This document shows, piece by piece, positions 16,786 through 24,787 of a stretch of 64,000 bases of DNA. The translations under genes and the position numbers were made by a program. The notes under the pieces are model-generated. The model did no database searches, was not told the DNA's origin, and saw only the letters and a list, made by a program, of their open reading frames with translations. Origin of the DNA: Phytoactinopolyspora halotolerans (GTDB lineage Bacteria > Actinomycetota > Actinomycetes > Jiangellales > Jiangellaceae). The stretch covers positions 1-64,000 of the forward strand of contig NZ_JAAGOA010000008.1 of assembly GCF_010550675.1 (NCBI RefSeq), written 5' to 3'. Positions within the stretch are counted from its first letter, which is position 1. The number at the start of each line of letters is the position of its first letter.

Positions 16786-17664
16786 ATGCCAGAGAAGACA
16801 GACGCGAAGCAAGCCGAAACCCACCAGAACGTGGGCGCTCAGCCGGTCCGGTCGGACGTGCCGTCGGGCAGCAAGCGCACCGCCGCCGGGCGTGTGCTGG
16901 CGCTGCTCGGCGCATTCGCCAACGGGCGCGGATCAATGACACTCTCCGAGATCAGTCGGCACGCGGACCTGACTCTCACGACGACCCATCGCCTGGTACG
17001 GGAGGTCCTCGAGTGGGGCGGCCTGGAGGTCGACGACACGGGCCACTACCGGCTCAGTCGCAAGATCCTCGACCTCGCTTCCGCCTCCACGCAGGCGCTA
17101 CAGCTCCGTGAGACGGCACTGCCGCACCTGATGGATCTACACCGCCGTACCGGCCTGAACGTCAACCTCGCCGTCCGTGACGGCCTTGATGTGATGTACC
17201 TCGAGGCGCTCCGGTCACACCCGAACTACACCGGGGCGAACAAGATGGGCGGGCGGCTCCGCCTGCACATCACCGCCACCGGACTGGTGCTGCTCGCCTA
17301 CGCGGACGAGAACGTGCTGGACGAGTATCTCCGCGAGCCGCTGAAGCGCTACACCCCGAACACCATCGCCGATGTGCCGACGCTCAAGGACTGTTTGCGC
17401 GAGATACGGAGAAACAGATACGCCATCGCGCACCAGTTCGTGGTGATGGAGGTCGGCTCCGTGGCCGCGCCCGTGATGGGCGTCGATGGCACGGTCGAGA
17501 CAGCGGTCGGCATGGTGTACGTCGCGGATCAGCATGATCCCCGCCGCCTCGCGGACCAGGTCCGCCTCACCGCCAACCGCATCTCCCGAGAGCTGCACGA
17601 GCGGAACACGGCCCTCGACCCTCGGACCATCGACTTCAACCGCCGCCACGCCGGCCTGATCTGA
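16786..17664 (+). CDS. IclR-family transcriptional regulator (second copy)
   Basis: 292 aa. Residues 1-30 are a disordered leader. The winged helix contains GRVLALLGAFANGRGSMTL and ISRHADLTLTTTHRLVREVL. The effector domain has LHITATGLVLLAYADE and YAIAHQFVVMEVGSVAAPV, ending VRLTANRISRELHERN. It is divergent from the first IclR gene and distinct in sequence, so the pair is not a recent tandem copy. It is likely a repressor or activator of a nearby catabolic operon; the effector is unknown. Confidence 0.88.
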   Translation: MPEKTDAKQAETHQNVGAQPVRSDVPSGSKRTAAGRVLALLGAFANGRGSMTLSEISRHADLTLTTTHRLVREVLEWGGLEVDDTGHYRLSRKILDLASASTQALQLRETALPHLMDLHRRTGLNVNLAVRDGLDVMYLEALRSHPNYTGANKMGGRLRLHITATGLVLLAYADENVLDEYLREPLKRYTPNTIADVPTLKDCLREIRRNRYAIAHQFVVMEVGSVAAPVMGVDGTVETAVGMVYVADQHDPRRLADQVRLTANRISRELHERNTALDPRTIDFNRRHAGLI

Positions 17665-17753
17665 TCTGAATCCGTCACCGCCACGCGCTTGGTGTCGCTT
17701 CGTACTCGCGAAGCGCCTCGCCACACGTTGGCCGGGCGATCCGACTCCCATGT

Positions 17754-19016
17754 CTACGGTTGTTGCGCTGGTCGTTGCGGGACTGGTCGTGTCGGCGGCG
17801 AGACCTGCGTGTCCGAGTCGGGGCTGGCTAACACGCGCTCGAACCCAGTGAACGCTTCGAACAGGCCGACCGCTTCGAACCTACGGTTACGACGTCCCAG
17901 TGAGACCTGACGCACAACACCTGAATCGGCAAGCCTGTTGACAGCGTCACTCGTCGCTTGGAAAGTCCGTCCAATGTGGATTGCCGCGGTGGTGATCGAG
18001 AAGACGGGTAATGACGGCAGCGCCGTGAGTAGTAAGTCCGTGGCCGAGTTCGCGCGTACGCGCCCAAGTCTCTCCCTCCACGACCTCTCCAACGAGACCA
18101 GATCGGTGACAAACTGCGAGGCGTCTCGGCACGCGCGCCCGGTCGCCGAGAGAAACAGTTCCACCCACGCCAGCTGACCCGCCATCGGCGAACCGTCGAT
18201 CCGGGTCTCGTCGAGTGCATCCACGTATCTATCGGCCTGCGTCGCAAGCACCAAGGAGATCGGCGGTACAACCCGCGTCGCAACCCCGCGTCGGCGTAGA
18301 ACCAACTGAATCAGTGCTCGCCCCGTACGCCCATTACCGTCCGCGAACGGGTGGATCGTCTCGAACTGAGAATGGGCGAGCGCGGCTTGCAGGAGCGCTG
18401 GATGTTCGTCTCCTGAGAGGTATGCAGCCAGGTCAGTGAGGAGTTCGGGAACGAACTCCGCGGGCGGCGGCACGAAGGCGGCCGAGCACGGGTTGGCTCC
18501 GCCGATCCAGTTCTGCTCACGGCGCACGATGCCAGCCCAAGCCTCTTCTCGCGTAGCCGCGAGCAAGGCCTTGTGGATGGCTGTGATGTCGTCGACGCTG
18601 ACCGGTCTAGCCGGGTCCGCCGCCAAGGTGAGTGCTTCATCGAGCGCCCGAACGTTGCCGAGGACGGCGCGCGCGGTGGTATCCGTGACTGGCAACCCTT
18701 CGCGTTCGGTCTCCTCGCTACGCGCGAGTCGGCGAACGTTCACCACCAGGCCATCGATATTCGACGAAGCAACCGCCTCCGCCCGCAGCAAGAATCGTGC
18801 AAGTGGTTCGAGGTTCGCCAGGCCCGGGTGCGCGTCGTTGAGATGACGCACCTGCTGCTCGATGTCGGCGAGGTCGGCCGCGACAGAAGCTCTCAGTTCC
18901 AGGTCAGCGCCTACGAGGGTGTCGGCGACATATGCTCGGAACCGGCAAGGTGTGCGCTCCGCGCGCGTCGCTCCCGCGGGATCGCCTGGCCAGACTCGTT
19001 CCTCGTAACGTCCCAA
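17754..19016 (-). CDS. Fic-family protein (AMP transferase) with C-terminal winged helix
   Basis: 420 aa. Fic proteins transfer AMP or related groups to target hydroxyls. The catalytic motif is HPFADGNGRTGRALIQ. An N-terminal inhibitory-helix motif is present as SSNIDG, with Asp where most class II proteins have Glu ([S/T]xxxE[G/N]). The flap region NWIGG...AAFVPPPAEFVPELLTDL precedes the core. The C-terminus (PVFSITTAAIHIG..ATSDAVNRL) is a winged helix typical of Fic proteins that bind DNA. I chose the TTG at 19016: it lies six bases after GGGAGG, and the open frame upstream runs through the operator palindrome. It is a single gene with no antitoxin neighbour. Confidence 0.88.
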   Translation of the reverse strand: MGRYEERVWPGDPAGATRAERTPCRFRAYVADTLVGADLELRASVAADLADIEQQVRHLNDAHPGLANLEPLARFLLRAEAVASSNIDGLVVNVRRLARSEETEREGLPVTDTTARAVLGNVRALDEALTLAADPARPVSVDDITAIHKALLAATREEAWAGIVRREQNWIGGANPCSAAFVPPPAEFVPELLTDLAAYLSGDEHPALLQAALAHSQFETIHPFADGNGRTGRALIQLVLRRRGVATRVVPPISLVLATQADRYVDALDETRIDGSPMAGQLAWVELFLSATGRACRDASQFVTDLVSLERSWRERLGRVRANSATDLLLTALPSLPVFSITTAAIHIGRTFQATSDAVNRLADSGVVRQVSLGRRNRRFEAVGLFEAFTGFERVLASPDSDTQVSPPTRPVPQRPAQQP

Positions 19017-19028
19017 CAACGACCTCCC

Positions 19029-19059
19029 ATATTCAAGGTTACGGCATAACCTTGAATAT
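19029..19059. promoter_or_regulatory. Perfect operator palindrome of the Fic gene
   Basis: ATATTCAAGGTTA (19029-19041) is perfectly inverted at 19047-19059 with a 5-base spacer. It ends 13 bases before the TTG start, overlapping where the promoter must be. With a winged helix in the Fic protein itself, autorepression is likely. Confidence 0.8.
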
Positions 19060-19157
19060 GACCCAGTCATGTTCAACGTTGAGCGGGCGACGGCTCCAAC
19101 CGAGCCGTCGACAGGCGCCGAGCCGCGGATCATCGTCTTGTGGTCATGAGTTGAGTC

Positions 19158-19287
19158 GAGTATTGGTCGTGGCCGCATGCAGTCACGACCGCAATACTCT
19201 GCGTTGGAACCTGAGACGACAATCGCCGACGGCACACTGATCGATCAAGAGAAATTCGTATGGCGACCTCTGCGGCGCACTGCGCCG
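19158..19287 (+). pseudogene. Relic of a second AAA-ATPase gene start with its promoter palindrome
   Basis: GAGTATTGGTCGTG (19158-19171) is inverted at 19184-19199 with a two-base bulge. The right arm and following bases, CAATACTC..GGAA..CCT, match those before the intact ATPase (14191-14210). About 30 bases on the DNA reads DGTLIDQEKFVWRPLRR; the intact protein begins DTLIDRDKEIARLHRLL. No start codon or Walker A follows and the NUDIX 3' end cuts it off at 19288. It is decayed but same family and same promoter layout. Confidence 0.7.
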
Positions 19288-19788
19288 CTATCCATCGTGC
19301 TGGACGTCGAGTATCCGTGTCGCGTCCATGTAGAAGGTATGGCTTTCATTTCGTGCTCGCAACGCAGCGGCAAGTCTTGATCGGCCTCCGTCCGTGTGCT
19401 GTCGTATCGCCGTTGGGGGATCGAGCCACAAGGCGTCGGCGATCTCTTCCTCTTGCAGCCTGAGAACAACACCGCTGGCGACGCGCTCGGTATCGAAGAC
19501 AAACATCAAGCTCGCCGGAGTGCTGTCCGTCGCCGGCTTGTGCTGGACCACAAGAAGACGAGTCACGGGCAATACGAGTCCTGTCTCTTCGAGTACCTCG
19601 CGCTCGGCGGCGGCAGCGGGTGATTCACCCTCTTCGACCACCCCACCTGGAAGGACGAGACCTTCTCGATCGACGGTTCTGACCAGCAGCGAGCGCCCAT
19701 TCTCGTCGGTGATCAACATCCCCGCGGCGGCGGATTGGGCGGGCAGGTCTGCGAAGAAGGGCCGGCGCCGATCGTCACTCGCCGTCAT
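19288..19788 (-). CDS. NUDIX hydrolase
   Basis: 166 aa. The NUDIX box GGVVEEGESPAAAAEREVLEETGL lies near residues 48-71 (GX5EX7REUXEEXGU satisfied), after strands GMLITDENGRSLLVRTVD. The family hydrolyses nucleoside-diphosphate-linked compounds; the substrate is not predictable. Its ATG overlaps the stop of the upstream NUDIX gene (ATGA), so the two form an operon. The C-terminus abuts the ATPase relic. Confidence 0.9.
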   Translation of the reverse strand: MTASDDRRRPFFADLPAQSAAAGMLITDENGRSLLVRTVDREGLVLPGGVVEEGESPAAAAEREVLEETGLVLPVTRLLVVQHKPATDSTPASLMFVFDTERVASGVVLRLQEEEIADALWLDPPTAIRQHTDGGRSRLAAALRARNESHTFYMDATRILDVQHDG

Positions 19789-20237
19789 GGTCGAGTCGGC
19801 GTCGCGCTGACATCCGCGGCCAGTGCGACGTCGATGATGTCCGCCCGAGGTGTCCTGACCGCGGCCTCCGCCCTCGGGATCCAGGCCGCGTCATCCGTAG
19901 AACCGCCGATCTCGGTGGTACCGAGTGCTCCACCGGTCACCGTGGCAGCGAAGACGAGACGCACCGACTTGAACGGACGACCATGACGGCCGTCGGGCGC
20001 GGTGAAACTATGACATGCAAGCGGCGCGCCTACCGCCACGACATAACCGGTCTCCTCCTGCACCTCGCGGACGACCGCTGCCTCCAGAGACTCCTCGTAT
20101 TCGACGCCGCCCCCGGGCAATGTCCATCCTGGCGTACCTCCCCCAAAGCCGTTGTACCAGGTCAGCAGCATCCGATCGGCGTCGTCCACGATGACGGCGT
20201 AGGCGGCAAGCCGGGTGTCGTACTCCGTGAAGTGCAC
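19785..20237 (-). CDS. NUDIX hydrolase (upstream paralogue)
   Basis: 150 aa from a GTG start at 20237 without a clear ribosome site, so translation may be leaderless. The NUDIX box GGGVEYEESLEAAVVREVQEETGY is intact and preceded by WTLPG. It differs strongly from the downstream NUDIX outside the box, so the pair is an old duplication or two recruited enzymes. It is coupled by ATGA to that gene. Substrate unknown. Confidence 0.88.
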   Translation of the reverse strand: MHFTEYDTRLAAYAVIVDDADRMLLTWYNGFGGGTPGWTLPGGGVEYEESLEAAVVREVQEETGYVVAVGAPLACHSFTAPDGRHGRPFKSVRLVFAATVTGGALGTTEIGGSTDDAAWIPRAEAAVRTPRADIIDVALAADVSATPTRP

Positions 20238-20443
20238 AAGCCAACGCTACTGGTTCGGGTGCAAGCGCTCAGAGCCAGCCGGTCCAGCACCGCAACAGGT
20301 CAGGAGGGCCCGCGGCCGAGCGGTCTCCGGTGGATCCGCGCGCTCACGCGCCTCGACCTGCCATGAATATGTAGATTGCGTATATTGACGCGCCTGGCGG
20401 CAACCCTCCGCGGAGCGCTGCGTTCAGGGTGAGGATGACCGTA

Positions 20444-21277
20444 ATGGAGTCTTACGTCGAGCGAGCGCCACGGCCGGAGCTGGCGGGCGTGGTGCGGACC
20501 GTCTGGATCCAGCGCACCGGCGAGGCGGCATGCGTGCAACGGCATCTGCCTACCGGCGGGATAGAGATCCACTTTCCGCTCGGCCGCCATCCTCAGCTCG
20601 TCGGCCCGCTGACCGGCCCCGAGATAGAGGTCATCCCCGCACACACCACGATCGTAGGTGTGCGGTTCCACCCGGGCGCCGCACCGCCCATTCCGACGAC
20701 GCTCGACGACCTGGTGGATCAGCGCCTGCGGCTGACGGAGCTGTGGGGCAGCTCGGTGGACCATCTCGCGGAGGTGATGGCCGGGGCTGAGACACCCGAG
20801 CGGGCGCTCATATTCCTGCAGGCCCACCTTCTGCGAGAGTATCGTCGTTCAGCTCGAGTGGATCCACTGGTGAACGAGGCGGTCCGAGCCTTGATGCCAT
20901 GGCGGGCGGTCAACATCGAAGCCCTCGCCGTCCACCTCGCCCTCTCCGCGAGCCAATTGCGTCGCCGCTGTCTGCACGCACTGGGGGTGAGCCCCAAGGT
21001 CCTCCAGCGGACGTTGCGATTTCAGGGCTTTCTCGCGCTGGCTCAGGCAGGCATCCCGGCCACGGGCCGGCGCGGTGCGGACGGCGTGGCCGGCCTGGCG
21101 GTAGACGCCGGGTACGCCGACCAAGCGCACCTCAGCCGAGAGTGCCTCCGTCTGACCGGTCTCACCCCGCGCCGGCTTCTCGGCGGCGACGTCGAGCGGT
21201 GCGCCTGCGGCCATGACCACTCCGCCTCCTACATGCCCTTCCTCGCCACCCGCGGCAGGCCACCGCTTCGCATCTGA
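20444..21277 (+). CDS. AraC-family transcriptional regulator
   Basis: 277 aa. The N-terminal sensing half (VERAPRPELAGVVRTVWIQR, then PTGGIEIHFPLG and GVRFHPGAAPP) is of the type common in actinobacterial AraC regulators. The C-terminal double helix-turn-helix includes NIEALAVHLALSASQLRRRC and GVAGLAVDAGYADQAHLSREC, then LTGLTPRRLL. ATG 20444 is chosen, with GAGGA eight bases before it; ATG 20435 is an alternative. It directly precedes a flavoprotein gene on the same strand, its likely target. Confidence 0.88.
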   Translation: MESYVERAPRPELAGVVRTVWIQRTGEAACVQRHLPTGGIEIHFPLGRHPQLVGPLTGPEIEVIPAHTTIVGVRFHPGAAPPIPTTLDDLVDQRLRLTELWGSSVDHLAEVMAGAETPERALIFLQAHLLREYRRSARVDPLVNEAVRALMPWRAVNIEALAVHLALSASQLRRRCLHALGVSPKVLQRTLRFQGFLALAQAGIPATGRRGADGVAGLAVDAGYADQAHLSRECLRLTGLTPRRLLGGDVERCACGHDHSASYMPFLATRGRPPLRI

Positions 21278-21331
21278 AGGTGCGCGATTCGTTCAAGACC
21301 CCGCCGTCGCGCCGCCCGTAGCTTCGGCCCT

Positions 21332-22657
21332 GTGCCAGACTTATCCGAGCTCAGTGGTTCACTCGACGGCCAGCTGTTCAGGCCGGACTCGGCGGGCTAC
21401 GAGGCGGTCCGCCGCCCGGTCAACTCTGCCTATGGGGATGTGCGTCCCCGGCTCGTTGTTCTGTGCCGCTCGGTCTCCGACGTCGCCCGTACCGTGACCT
21501 ACGCGACCGCCACCGGGGATCGCGTCGCCTCTCGTGGCGGCGGACACTGCTTCGCGGGCCGCTCATCGACAGACGGCATCGTGCTCGACCTGTCCGGTCT
21601 CGATGGTGTATCGGTGGCGGACGACGGGACCGCCACGATCGGAGCGGGGGCCCGCCTCAGGCAGGTGTACGCGGCGCTGCACGCTCACGGCCTGACCCTG
21701 CCGGCCGGATGCGGTCCCACTGTGGGCATCACGGGCCTCACCCTCGGTGGCGGAATCGGCCTGCTGGGACGAATCTACGGGCTGACCTGCGACCGCCTTG
21801 TGGGCGCACAGGTCGTGCTCGCCGACGGCAGCGTCGTCGACTGTGACGATGACCATGAACCGGATCTGTTCTGGGGTCTGCGTGGTGCGGGCGGCGGCCA
21901 GTTCGGGGTGGTCACCTCCCTACGCTTCGACACCGTCGGCGAGCCGATCACCACCCGCATCCAGGCGCACTGGCCGGACTTCGCGCTCCACGAACTGGTC
22001 TCGGGTTGGCAGGCCTGGGCACCGGATGTCCCGGCCGGGCTCACGCTCAACCTCACCCTCGTGTCGGACGCCGGCGCGCCCATCCGGGCCACCCTCTTCG
22101 GCGCGTCTACGCTCACCGAGGAATCCACCAGGGACCTGCTGCGCGGGTTCGTCGACCAGGTTGGCACGGCGCCGGCGATCGACGTGCGTCCCGGGCTGCC
22201 GTACCACCACCTGAAGGACACCTTCGCCGACCCGAGAGATGCGCCCGTCCGTGCTCCGCGGTTGAGGTCGGAGTTCTTCTCCCGTCCGATGGCCCACAAC
22301 ACACTGGGATCGCTTCTGACACTGCTCGACGAGGCACGGCCGACGCCGGGCCGACGGGAGATCACATTCACCGCGATGGGTGCGGCCTACAACAGCGTCG
22401 CCGAGGACGCCACCGCGTTCGCCCACCGCAGCGAACGCTTCCTGCTCGAGCACATCGCCGACGAGAGTGATCCCTGGGTCGACGCCTCATGGGCAACCGC
22501 CCACGCCGACGGGTCGGGACGCGTCTATCCCAATTTCCCCGACCCCGCACTCAACGATTGGGCCACGGCCTATCACGCGCGCAACTACCCCAGGCTGGCA
22601 GCAGTCAAGTACGCCTACGACCCGCACCGATTCTTCGGCTTCCCGCAAGCCATCTGA
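21332..22657 (+). CDS. BBE-type FAD-binding oxidoreductase
   Basis: 441 aa. The FAD_binding_4 domain contains VASRGGGHCFAG near residue 67, whose His is the usual 8-alpha attachment site. LPAGCGPTVGITGLTLGGGIG near 123-143 supplies a Cys at the second covalent attachment position of bicovalent flavoenzymes. The C-terminal berberine-bridge (BBE) element NYPRLAAVKYAYDPHRFF is intact. Such enzymes oxidise alcohols, sugars or secondary metabolites with O2; the substrate is unknown. The GTG start at 21332 has no ribosome site. It follows the AraC gene by 54 bp. Confidence 0.88.
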   Translation: MPDLSELSGSLDGQLFRPDSAGYEAVRRPVNSAYGDVRPRLVVLCRSVSDVARTVTYATATGDRVASRGGGHCFAGRSSTDGIVLDLSGLDGVSVADDGTATIGAGARLRQVYAALHAHGLTLPAGCGPTVGITGLTLGGGIGLLGRIYGLTCDRLVGAQVVLADGSVVDCDDDHEPDLFWGLRGAGGGQFGVVTSLRFDTVGEPITTRIQAHWPDFALHELVSGWQAWAPDVPAGLTLNLTLVSDAGAPIRATLFGASTLTEESTRDLLRGFVDQVGTAPAIDVRPGLPYHHLKDTFADPRDAPVRAPRLRSEFFSRPMAHNTLGSLLTLLDEARPTPGRREITFTAMGAAYNSVAEDATAFAHRSERFLLEHIADESDPWVDASWATAHADGSGRVYPNFPDPALNDWATAYHARNYPRLAAVKYAYDPHRFFGFPQAI

Positions 22658-22676
22658 TCAACCGCGAAGGAGTGAC

Positions 22677-23273
22677 ATGAGCAAGGTCATCAGCGCGCTA
22701 TCCGTCTCGGTGGACGGCTATATCACCGGCCGCGACCCGGGTCCCGGGCGCGGACTCGGCGACGCCGGGTTCCTCTTCGACTGGTACTTCAACGGTGACA
22801 CGCCGAGCCAGGTGTTCGACGGTTTCAAGCTCAGCGAGCCCAGTGCCCGTTTCTTCGATGCGCTCGCCGCCCGTGCGGGTGCGGTCATCTGCGGACGGAA
22901 CACCTATGAGGACTCCGATCGCTTCGGCGACGACGGCAGCCCCCACCCGACGGCACCCCTATTCGTGCTCAGTCACCGGCCGGCACCGCGGATGTACGGG
23001 CGCCAGACACTGATCACCACTGGCATCGACGACGCCGTCGCGGCAGCCAAGGAGGCGGCAGGCGACAAGGATGTCGGCCTGATGGGCGGGGGTGTGGTGA
23101 CCGAGGCGCTCAACGCCGGCCTCGTCGACGAGATCGTATTGCACCAGGTGCCGGTCTTGGTGGGCAGTGGGCGACCGTACTTCCAGACGCTCCCGGAGCA
23201 CGTGCGGCTGCGACTGATCGAGCTCGTGCCGGCGCCTGGTGTGACCCACCTGCATTACGAGGTCCTCCGATGA
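22677..23273 (+). CDS. Dihydrofolate reductase/RibD C-terminal domain family protein
   Basis: 198 aa, start preceded by GAAGGAG. N-terminus KVISALSVSVDGYITG, then AGAVICGRNTYEDSD, APLFVLSH, VGLMGGGVVTEALNAGLVDEIVLHQVPVLVGSG; these are the standard segments of the RibD_C/DHFR-like NADPH-dependent reductase family of unknown physiological substrate. It is 19 bp after the flavoprotein gene, so co-transcribed. The stop codon is embedded in a perfect 12-bp hairpin. Confidence 0.88.
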   Translation: MSKVISALSVSVDGYITGRDPGPGRGLGDAGFLFDWYFNGDTPSQVFDGFKLSEPSARFFDALAARAGAVICGRNTYEDSDRFGDDGSPHPTAPLFVLSHRPAPRMYGRQTLITTGIDDAVAAAKEAAGDKDVGLMGGGVVTEALNAGLVDEIVLHQVPVLVGSGRPYFQTLPEHVRLRLIELVPAPGVTHLHYEVLR

Positions 23274-23291
23274 TCCTGGTCATCGGAGGAC
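23262..23291 (+). terminator. Perfect 12-bp hairpin across the stop of the RibD-like gene
   Basis: GTCCTCCGATGA (23262-23273) pairs exactly with 23280-23291 around the 6-base loop TCCTGG. The TGA stop of the upstream gene is its last three stem bases. No T-run follows; an intercistronic terminator/attenuator before the PPOX gene, or an mRNA-stabilising element, is likely. Confidence 0.6.
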
Positions 23292-23322
23292 CGGACATGA
23301 ACCGACTCAAAGGAGCACGCCC

Positions 23323-23706
23323 ATGATTGACCCGGATGTCCGCCGCGTACTCGACGGCACCTCGATCGCCCACCTCGCGACCGTCCTCCCCGACGGCGCG
23401 CCCCACGCCGTGCCCGTCTGGATCGGCACTCACGGCGACCGCATCGCCTTCCTTACCGGACCGGATGCATGCAAGGCACGCAACCTGCGTCGCGACCCGC
23501 GAGTGGCAGTCTCGATCGCGCCAGTCGACAACCCGTTCGAGCCGATCGTCGTCCGTGGGCACGTCGTCGAGTGGATCGAGGGTGACGCTGCGTGGGAGAT
23601 CATCGACAGAATCTCCACGAAGTACATCGGTGCGCCCTATCCCCGGGAACAGGAACGCATCGTAGCCCTGATCGTGCCCGAGCGGCAGATCGTCGGTATC
23701 GGCTGA
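23323..23706 (+). CDS. PPOX-class (pyridoxamine-oxidase-fold) flavin/F420-dependent protein
   Basis: 127 aa with AAAGGAG before the ATG. The split-barrel fold is evident from AHLATVLPDGAPHAVPVWI, the phosphate-contact region RNLRRDPRVAVSIA and the late strand VVRGHVVEWIEGD. Actinobacterial proteins of this length often bind F420 or FMN. Possibly part of the short redox operon 21332-23706, although the hairpin at 23262 separates it. Confidence 0.85.
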   Translation: MIDPDVRRVLDGTSIAHLATVLPDGAPHAVPVWIGTHGDRIAFLTGPDACKARNLRRDPRVAVSIAPVDNPFEPIVVRGHVVEWIEGDAAWEIIDRISTKYIGAPYPREQERIVALIVPERQIVGIG

Positions 23707-23755
23707 GCAGCAGCGTAGAACCAGCAACCTGCGTGCCCGGCCGACACGGACAACG

Positions 23756-24112
23756 TCAGTCCACGCACAGGCAGAAGGGATGGCCTGCCGGGTCGAGGAA
23801 CACCCGGAAGGTCTCGCCCGGCTGGTACTCGTGCTTGGTCGCGCCGAGCTCGAGCACTGCGGCCTCTGCGGCATCAAGATCGTCGACGATCACATCGATA
23901 TGCATCTGCTGCGGCAACTCCTGGTCCGGCCACCTGGGCTGCGTGTAGCCCTCGACCTGCTGGAAAGAGATACATTGCCCGTGGTCCGCGCGGATGTCGG
24001 CCCAGTCGGAGGAGACGTCGACCTTCCAGTCGAGCATCGCGCCATAGAACCGCGCGAGTGCACCGGGATCAGAACAGTCGATGACGAAGCTGGGAAAGCG
24101 TGCGATAGCCAT
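23756..24112 (-). CDS. VOC-family (glyoxalase/dioxygenase-like) protein
   Basis: 118 aa. Two beta-alpha-beta-beta-beta modules are seen: FVIDCSDPGALARFYGAMLDW and MHIDVIVDDLDAAEAAVLELGA, ending FLDPAGHPFCLC. The start is uncertain: MAIARFPSF at 24112 fits the fold, while the frame opens at an ATG at 24145. The function of this actinobacterial VOC subgroup is unknown. Confidence 0.85.
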   Translation of the reverse strand: MAIARFPSFVIDCSDPGALARFYGAMLDWKVDVSSDWADIRADHGQCISFQQVEGYTQPRWPDQELPQQMHIDVIVDDLDAAEAAVLELGATKHEYQPGETFRVFLDPAGHPFCLCVD

Positions 24113-24249
24113 GTCGATGACGGTACGCCGCGTTCCGGACGACATTCGTCCGGAAAGAGTTCAGACGTCGATGTCGAGATCCTGCGCCCCGCTCCGTCCC
24201 CGCAGTGAACGCGTCGACAATGGACGCACCAGCACCGAGAAGTACCACC

Positions 24250-24474
24250 GTGGCCAAGTACCTACTGCTCAAGCACCACCGCGGCGCACCGGCGGCGGTC
24301 AACGACGTACCGATGGATCAATGGACGCCGGAGAAGGTCTCGGCCCACATGGCATACATGCATGATTTCGCGGCCCGGCTGTACGCCGAGGCAGCTCACC
24401 ACGCACCCAACCTCGCCGAGCGCAACCACCTCATGCGCCAAGCCACTCGGCTCAACTCGCAACTGGGCCGTTGA
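24250..24474 (+). CDS. Deletion chimera: N-terminus of YCII protein joined to C-terminus of ECF sigma factor
   Basis: 74 aa from GTG 24250. The first ~44 residues (AKYLLLKHHRGAPAAVNDV, MDQWTPEKVSAHMAYM) are the start of a YCII/DGPF-domain protein, normally 115 aa or more. The remainder, EAAHHAPNLAERNHL then MRQATRLNSQL, is the typical last helix of an ECF sigma factor of the group that is co-encoded with YCII proteins. The natural order is YCII then sigma on one strand, so one in-frame deletion of roughly 1.2-1.5 kb explains it. It is probably non-functional, though the reading frame is intact. Confidence 0.72.
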   Translation: MAKYLLLKHHRGAPAAVNDVPMDQWTPEKVSAHMAYMHDFAARLYAEAAHHAPNLAERNHLMRQATRLNSQLGR

Positions 24475-24787
24475 CCGGTCGCACTCGGAGAATCGCGTCA
24501 CCGTCGATGCACAGTGCCGCGTGCGGCGAGCGGCCTTCAGCGCGTCGCAGTTTATCGGGGAGTTTATACGGCGTGAGCAGTGACATAGATATAAACTCTC
24601 GCTCCTGTCGAAGCTGCCTTGCAAGCGATCGCCGACGGTCCCCGACGGCCCAGCACGCGGGCTCAACATCCGTTGGCTACCTGGTCCTGCGCTCCGTGGC
24701 GGTCGTTGACATGGCAGAGCCGCTTGGTGTCGACCCAAGGCCGATTTGGCCGTCCACGATGGTCCCGATGACGTCCCTATAGCACGC
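24475..24787. other. Gene-free stretch with an AT-rich inverted repeat
   Basis: I see no credible gene here. It contains GAGTTTATA (24560-24568) perfectly inverted at 24590-24598 with a 21-base spacer, and a preceding direct half-copy AGTTTATC at about 24549. It may hold an old promoter/operator left by the deletion that created the upstream chimera. Confidence 0.5.

Noticed and set aside
17696-17715. Small hairpin CGCTTCG/CGAAGCG between IclR and Fic genes
   Set aside because: Only 7 bp, no T-run; possible terminator but too weak to list.
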